A stretch of 64,000 nucleotides of DNA from Streptomonospora nanhaiensis. Its GTDB lineage: Bacteria; Actinomycetota; Actinomycetes; Streptosporangiales; Streptosporangiaceae. Under the pieces are notes generated by a model, which worked only from the letters and a program-made list of their open reading frames with translations, did no database searches and was not told the origin of the DNA. The stretch covers positions 5,580,001 through 5,644,000 of the forward strand of contig NZ_CP113264.1 of NCBI RefSeq assembly GCF_026642255.1, in the 5' to 3' direction. Both the position numbers and the translations under genes were made by a program. Positions 59,707 through 64,000 of this stretch are shown here, in pieces (the stretch's first letter is position 1; every line of letters starts with the position of its first letter).

Positions 59707-60963
59707 TCAGTGGGGCGCGTCGAAGGAGCCGGTGCGCTGCCCCGTGCCGCCGTCGAGCCCGGGAAACGCCTCGCGGACGCGGACCGCCACGTCGTCGAAG
59801 CCGCCGAGCCCCAGGACCCGCACCTGCTCGCGCGCGAACTCGGCCCGGGCTGCCTCGTCCTCGACCGCGTCGACCAGGCTCCGGATGATCGCGACCTGGA
59901 CGTCGCGTTCGGCTGCCTCGTGGCCCTCGGTCTCGGCGGGCCACCAGTAGCTCTCGAAGCCCTCGCTGTCGACGTCGTTGCCCGGCCCGGCGGGCTGCGG
60001 CGGCCCGTCGCCGAGCGCGTGCTCGTCCGGCGTCCCGACCGGATCGGCGACGCCGCCCCCCTCGCCGAACGGCGCGTCCAGGGGGTCGGCCTCCCCGAAC
60101 GGGTACACGCCCGGGCGCGTCGGGGGAACCACCGCGGCGGCCTCCTCCAACTCCTCCTCGGCGTCGCGTATCGCGTCTCGCAGCGCAGCGTCCTTGCGCA
60201 GCGCGGAGAGGCGTCGCAGCCGCTCCGCGTCCTCGTCCGCCAGCCGCAGGCTCACGTCCTCCGCCCACACCACGATCCCGCTGCCCAGGACGGCCTTCTC
60301 CACCGCGAGCAGGGCGGCGAGTTCGCACTCGGCCGTCCCCTCACGGGCGGGGTCGGTCCCGCTGACCAGGTCCGACGCCCGCGTGACGACGGCGAGGACC
60401 GCCGGGGCGACCGGGTTGCGCAGGCCCAGGTCCACGTGGCCGGACCAGCGCCAGTGGACCGTCGCGGAGAAGTACAGGTCGTGGTCGGCGACGGCGCTCG
60501 GAAGCGCCACGGGGCGGATCCGCGTGCCCCGCGCGCCAACGGGCCCCTCGGCCCCGGGCCCCGCCTCCGGCTCGGGCGGGTCCGACGCCCCGGACCGCCC
60601 CTCCGCTCCGCCGGAACGCGACAGGTAGGCCGCCAGGCACAGCAGGACGACCGGGGCCCACAGCAGGGCCCAGGGGCCGACGAGCGGGTACAGCAGACCG
60701 GGGACGAGGGCCACCGCCGCGGCGGCGGCGATCAGGCGTGCTCGGGTGACGGGGGTGACGGTGCGCCTCCTCTCGCGGCGAGGCCGCGGCGGACGGTGCC
60801 CGACCGGTGCCCTCTGGTGGGCGGACGCGGCCCGGCGGCCGGGAACGCCGCGACGGGGGGTCGCGGCGCCGTCGGCGGGGCGGCGTCCGTACAGGACAGT
60901 GTGCCCGAGATCCGGAGCGCGCGTGCCGGGAACACACCAGCCCGGGGGCCGTGTGGGGAACAT
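59707..60963 (-). CDS. Hypothetical two-helix membrane protein, uncertain start
   Basis: The conserved-looking part starts near 60765 and covers about 350 residues. It has two membrane helices (LIAAAAAVALVPGLLYPLVG and WALLWAPVVLLCLAAYLS), then a soluble domain (HDLYFSATVHWRWSG, LAALLAVEKAVLG, IVVWAEDVSLRLADEDAERLRRLSALRKDAALRDA) and an acidic Gly/Pro-rich tail with YWWPAETEGHEAAERDVQ. The function is unknown. The best ribosome binding site, GAGAGGAGG, is followed at the right distance by GTC rather than GTG. The first upstream in-frame start is the ATG at 60963, used here, which adds an Arg-rich leader of about 66 residues. Confidence 0.6.
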   Translation of the reverse strand: MFPTRPPGWCVPGTRAPDLGHTVLYGRRPADGAATPRRGVPGRRAASAHQRAPVGHRPPRPRRERRRTVTPVTRARLIAAAAAVALVPGLLYPLVGPWALLWAPVVLLCLAAYLSRSGGAEGRSGASDPPEPEAGPGAEGPVGARGTRIRPVALPSAVADHDLYFSATVHWRWSGHVDLGLRNPVAPAVLAVVTRASDLVSGTDPAREGTAECELAALLAVEKAVLGSGIVVWAEDVSLRLADEDAERLRRLSALRKDAALRDAIRDAEEELEEAAAVVPPTRPGVYPFGEADPLDAPFGEGGGVADPVGTPDEHALGDGPPQPAGPGNDVDSEGFESYWWPAETEGHEAAERDVQVAIIRSLVDAVEDEAARAEFAREQVRVLGLGGFDDVAVRVREAFPGLDGGTGQRTGSFDAPH

Positions 60964-61124
60964 CCGGTCACGGGAAGGTGTCCGCTCTGCCCAGGTTGGG
61001 CGAACACCTCCCCTCGTGTTGCCTTGGAACACCACACAGGTCGCCGGAACATAACAGAATGCGATCACCAGTTCCGCGGCCCTTCCGGTCGCCCGTCCCC
61101 GAACCCGCTCGCGGAGCACACCGA

Positions 61125-63158
61125 ATGCCTGCCACACCTCCCGGGGCCGAACGCCGGTTCCGCCCCGAGGTCCAGGGACTGCGTGCCGTCGCCGTCCTCC
61201 TGGTCCTCGTCTACCACCTGAACCCCGCCCTGCTTCCGGGCGGCTACGTCGGCGTCGACGTCTTCTTCGTCATCTCCGGCTTCCTCATCACCTCGCTGCT
61301 GTACCGCGAGGCGACGGCGCACGGACGCGTGTCGATCCGCGGCTTCTACGTGCGCCGCGTCCGGAGGCTCCTGCCCGCCGCGACGGTCGTGCTCCTGGGC
61401 ACGGGCGTCCTCTCGTTCTTCGTGCTGCCGATCACCAGGCTCACCGACACGGCCTGGCAGCTGGCGGCCTCGGCGCTCTACGTCGAGAACCTCTACCTGG
61501 CCCGGCAGGCGGTGGACTACCTGGCCTCCGACACGCCGCCCAGCCCCGTCCAGCACTTCTGGTCGCTGTCGGTGGAGGAGCAGTTCTACGTGGTGTGGCC
61601 GCTGCTGTTCGCGGTGTGGGCGCTCACGCGGCGGCGCTGGCGGACCACCGCCCGCGCCCTCACGGTGCTCCTGGGGTCGGTGCTGGTGCTGTCCTTCGCC
61701 TGCTCGGTGGTGCTGACCTCGCAGGAGTCGGCGTCCGCGTACTTCCTGCCGACGACCCGCGCCTGGGAGCTCGCGGTGGGCGGACTGCTCGCCGTGGGCC
61801 TGGCCCACGGCAGCCTGCCGGAGAGGGTGCGCGCCCCCCTGGGCTGGCTGGGCCTGGCCGCCGTCGTCGCCTCCGCCGTCGCCTACGACGACGCCACCCC
61901 CTTCCCCGGTTGGGCGGCGGCACTGCCGGTCCTGGGCGCCGCTGCGGTGATCGCCGCCGAGCAGGGGTCCGGCCGCCTGACCGCGTCGGCCCTCCTGGGC
62001 ACCGCGCCGGCCCGGTGGGTGGGGGACGTGTCCTACTCCCTGTACCTGTGGCACTGGCCGCTCATCGTCTTCGCGCTCGTCCTCACCGGCCGGGACGGGC
62101 TCGGCCCCTTGGACACGGTCGTGGTGGCGGGTCTGTCCGTGCTGCTGGCGTGGGCGACGAAGGTGTGGGTGGAGGACCCGGTGCGCGACCGGGGCCTGGT
62201 CCGGAGCGGACGGTCCGCGCTGGCCGTGGCCACCGCGGGCATGGTGTCGGTGGCGGCGGTGGGCGGAGCCGCGTACCTGCAGGTCGACCGGTCGGGGTCG
62301 GTGACGTTCGACCCGTCGGTGCACACCGGCCCGGCCGCGATCGGCCGGTCCGCCGACTCCGAGGGGGAGTGGACGTACCCCTCCCCGGTCAGGGCCGAGG
62401 ACGACCTGCCCCTGCTGTACGACGACGACTGCCAGGCGTCGAAGGAGGACAGCGACCCCGCGTCGGCCCAGTGCGTGTACGGGGCGGAGGACGCCGGGAC
62501 GACGGTGGCGGTGGTCGGGGACTCCCACAGCGCCCAGTGGTTCCCCGCCCTCCACGAGATGGCCGAGGAGAGGGACTGGCGGCTGTTCCTCTACACGAAG
62601 TCGTCCTGCGCGTTCACGGACACGATGACCGCGGACGCCGAGGGCGGCGCCTACGAGGAGTGCCGGGAGTGGAACCGGGGGGTGGTGGAGGAGTTCGCGG
62701 AGCTGGCCCCGGACCTGGTCTTCACCAGCTCCTCCACGACCAGTCGCCCCTTCGGCGCCGAGACGATCGAGGAGGGCAAGACCGCGATCGCCGAGGGCAT
62801 GCACCGCCTGTGGCGGGACGTGGCCGAGGTCTCGGGCCCGATCGTCGCGATCCGGGACACCCCCCGCCACCAGAGGGACGTGGTGGAGTGCGTGTCGGCC
62901 AACCTCGACCAGCCGGAGCGCTGCGAGGTGTCCGAGGGTGAGGCCTTCGAGCACGCCGACCCGCAGGAGGAGGCCGTCCTCGCGCTGGGGGACGAGGCGC
63001 ACATGCTCGACCTCAGCGACCGGTTCTGCGTCGACGGCGCGTGCCCCGCGGTGATCGGCAACGTGATGATCTACCGGGACGCCGGGCACATCACGGAGAC
63101 CTACATCCGGCTGCTCGCCCACGACCTGGGCAGCCGCCTGGACCGCGCCCTGTCCTGA
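61125..63158 (+). CDS. OafA/YrhL-type acyltransferase with C-terminal SGNH domain (second copy)
   Basis: A 677-residue protein with the same two-part layout as the protein at 853-2910. The acyltransferase-3 domain (residues about 10-375) has RPEVQGLRAVAVLLVLVYHL, VGVDVFFVISGFLITSLLYRE, VRRVRRLLPAATVVLL and the canonical SVEEQFYVVWPLLF. The SGNH domain (about 440-677) has the full VVGDSHSAQWFP nucleophile motif near residue 466 and DAGHIT near residue 652. It should acylate an extracytoplasmic glycan or lipid. GGAG eight bases before the ATG at 61125 decides the start. Confidence 0.9.
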   Translation: MPATPPGAERRFRPEVQGLRAVAVLLVLVYHLNPALLPGGYVGVDVFFVISGFLITSLLYREATAHGRVSIRGFYVRRVRRLLPAATVVLLGTGVLSFFVLPITRLTDTAWQLAASALYVENLYLARQAVDYLASDTPPSPVQHFWSLSVEEQFYVVWPLLFAVWALTRRRWRTTARALTVLLGSVLVLSFACSVVLTSQESASAYFLPTTRAWELAVGGLLAVGLAHGSLPERVRAPLGWLGLAAVVASAVAYDDATPFPGWAAALPVLGAAAVIAAEQGSGRLTASALLGTAPARWVGDVSYSLYLWHWPLIVFALVLTGRDGLGPLDTVVVAGLSVLLAWATKVWVEDPVRDRGLVRSGRSALAVATAGMVSVAAVGGAAYLQVDRSGSVTFDPSVHTGPAAIGRSADSEGEWTYPSPVRAEDDLPLLYDDDCQASKEDSDPASAQCVYGAEDAGTTVAVVGDSHSAQWFPALHEMAEERDWRLFLYTKSSCAFTDTMTADAEGGAYEECREWNRGVVEEFAELAPDLVFTSSSTTSRPFGAETIEEGKTAIAEGMHRLWRDVAEVSGPIVAIRDTPRHQRDVVECVSANLDQPERCEVSEGEAFEHADPQEEAVLALGDEAHMLDLSDRFCVDGACPAVIGNVMIYRDAGHITETYIRLLAHDLGSRLDRALS

Positions 63159-63569
63159 GCACGCCGCCCGACGGGCCCGGAGCCCGGCGGCGGCCGGGCC
63201 CGTCCGCCGTGCGTCCCGGCCCGACCGCCCCCGGGCTCCGGCCGCTGCCGGTCCGGGGGAGAACCGCGTGAACGTCGTCCGTCGCACGTCCCTTCGCAAA
63301 CCGTTGTCACGATCGCCGAAAAACATATTTCCAGAGCCTCATGAGCACCATATAAAGCTCTTCAGTGCATAATCGGACGTTTTCGGATGGCACACGAAAG
63401 CGCAGGTGGAAGGCCGGAACAATCCCTCCGGGGGCATGCGCGACCCCGGGAATGTGTCGCGTGCGTTCTCCCCGTCGGCGAAGGCCTCCGCGAGTATGAT
63501 CGCGGAATACACCGGCCGCGCCGTGACAGCGCTGCGCCGTGGTCGTTCCGGAGGCGAAAGGCGAATCGG
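63159..63569. other. Intergenic region with AT-rich segment
   Basis: A 411-base gap. A terminator hairpin lies at its left end. The stretch 63290-63400 is AT-rich for this genome and may hold a promoter. I see no gene. Confidence 0.35.
63170..63204 (+). terminator. Terminator hairpin after second acyltransferase
   Basis: GACGGGCCCGG (63170-63180) pairs with CCGGGCCCGTC (63194-63204), an 11-bp perfect stem with a 13-base loop, 12 bases after the stop. Confidence 0.65.
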
Positions 63570-63896
63570 ATGGGGTCGCACGACGGCGGAGGGTCGGCGG
63601 AGGTCGCCGCCGGGCGCGCCGCCATCGCCGGGAACGCCGTGGGCGACGACACCGCCCCCTCCCCGGACCACCGCGTCCGCATCGGTGAAGCACTGCTCCC
63701 GGGGCTTCCCCACGGACCGGCGGGGACCCCCTTCCGGATCAGGTTCCACCTCACCGGGACCGGCCTGCTCCACGTGCGCGGCCGGGACCCGGCGAGCGGG
63801 CGGGCGACCGGTTTCGACGGACGGATCGGCGGGACGGGCAGGGCGGGAGCGGAGCGGGCCGAGGAGGCCGTCGCCATGATCCGCGCCTCCGGCTGA
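63570..63896 (+). CDS. Hsp70 C-terminus-like short protein
   Basis: A 108-residue frame. Residues about 40-108 (VRIGEALLPGLPHGPAGTPFRIRFHLTGTGLLHVRGRDPASG, then a conserved-looking RIGG and a helical ERAEEAVAMIRASG end) resemble the end of the substrate-binding domain in actinobacterial Hsp70-like proteins. No ATPase domain is present. It could be a stand-alone derivative or the remnant of a deleted gene. The first 35 residues are Gly/Ala-rich. The ATG has only a distant GGAGG-like site. A hairpin follows the stop. Confidence 0.45.
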   Translation: MGSHDGGGSAEVAAGRAAIAGNAVGDDTAPSPDHRVRIGEALLPGLPHGPAGTPFRIRFHLTGTGLLHVRGRDPASGRATGFDGRIGGTGRAGAERAEEAVAMIRASG

Positions 63897-63902
63897 CCCG
63901 GC

Positions 63903-63927
63903 GGGGGTTCCGCTCCGCGGAGCCCCC
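63903..63927 (+). terminator. Hairpin after Hsp70-like fragment
   Basis: GGGGGTTCCGC and GCGGAGCCCCC pair over 11 bases with one G-T wobble and a 3-base loop, six bases after the stop. Confidence 0.6.
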
Positions 63928-64000
63928 GGACGACGCCGACGACCACCACGAGCGCGAGGGGAGCGGCACGGCACGATGCCCTGGAACGCACAGGACCGCA

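Noticed and set aside
1..64000. CRISPR arrays, insertion sequences, prophage genes, rRNA
   Set aside because: No regularly spaced direct repeats, transposase motifs, phage structural genes or rRNA sequence were seen on either strand.

Overview
The window is chromosomal DNA from a filamentous high-GC actinomycete. Coding regions are very GC-rich with G/C third positions, GTG starts are common, and the gene families are actinobacterial (DUF2510, DUF6457, a subtilisin-inhibitor-like protein, a DasR-type operator, the orn-tRNA-His pair). The gene content fits the Nocardiopsis/Streptosporangiales range, but no rRNA or genus-defining marker is present, so the genus is an inference. I see no phage, IS element, CRISPR array or biosynthetic megasynthase; this is mostly core and semi-core chromosome with two decayed patches.

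Layout. 1-3 kb: a membrane-anchored methyltransferase cut by the window edge, then an OafA-type acyltransferase/SGNH protein. 3-6.3 kb: Fe/Mn superoxide dismutase, a MocR-type regulator and a divergent DUF3291-like protein sharing a structured operator region. 6.3-11.5 kb: biotin genes bioA-bioD, divergent bioF, and an SGNH esterase directly behind bioF. 11.7-15 kb: ornithine aminotransferase and an acyl-CoA ligase. 15.4-18.1 kb: a translationally coupled DUF368-DedA pair (both are families of undecaprenyl-phosphate translocases), then thiD behind a TPP riboswitch. 18.2-27.3 kb: an alanine/sodium symporter, DUF6457, two GT4 glycosyltransferases, an aminotransferase/LysR divergent pair, a PPOX-type oxidoreductase, a coiled-coil protein and a DMT exporter. 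27.7-37.3 kb: GH20 hexosaminidase under a DasR-like site, a D-amino-acid deaminase-like enzyme, a secreted phosphodiesterase, a secreted Pro/Ala/Glu-rich protein, a gamma-glutamyltransferase and an NlpC/P60 endopeptidase. 37.5-42 kb: a short family-A DNA polymerase, a 2-hydroxyacid dehydrogenase, an RNA methyltransferase and an SSI-like protein. 42.4-50.6 kb: two tandem membrane-anchored binding-protein/VWA paralogues, an amidase-like protein, a DUF2510 scaffold-like protein, oligoribonuclease and tRNA-His. 50.6-52.9 kb: a decayed stretch. 52.9-58.4 kb: an 11-residue-repeat LEA/phasin-like protein with a small partner, and a GntR-transporter-ornithine cyclodeaminase unit. 58.4-64 kb: poorly coding DNA, a membrane protein, a second acyltransferase/SGNH protein and an Hsp70-C-terminus-like fragment.

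Many genes concern the cell envelope: two O-acyltransferases, two C55-P translocase families, two mannosyltransferase-like enzymes, NlpC/P60, an amidase-like protein, GH20 and the VWA pair. The most unusual items are the DUF2510 protein with 14 evenly styled Thr-x-x-hydrophobic motifs, the VWA pair in which one copy has lost its metal site, the LEA-like repeat protein with a charge gradient, and the coupled flippase pair. Almost every convergent junction carries a strong GC-rich hairpin, and many starts were chosen by a visible ribosome binding site rather than by longest reading frame.
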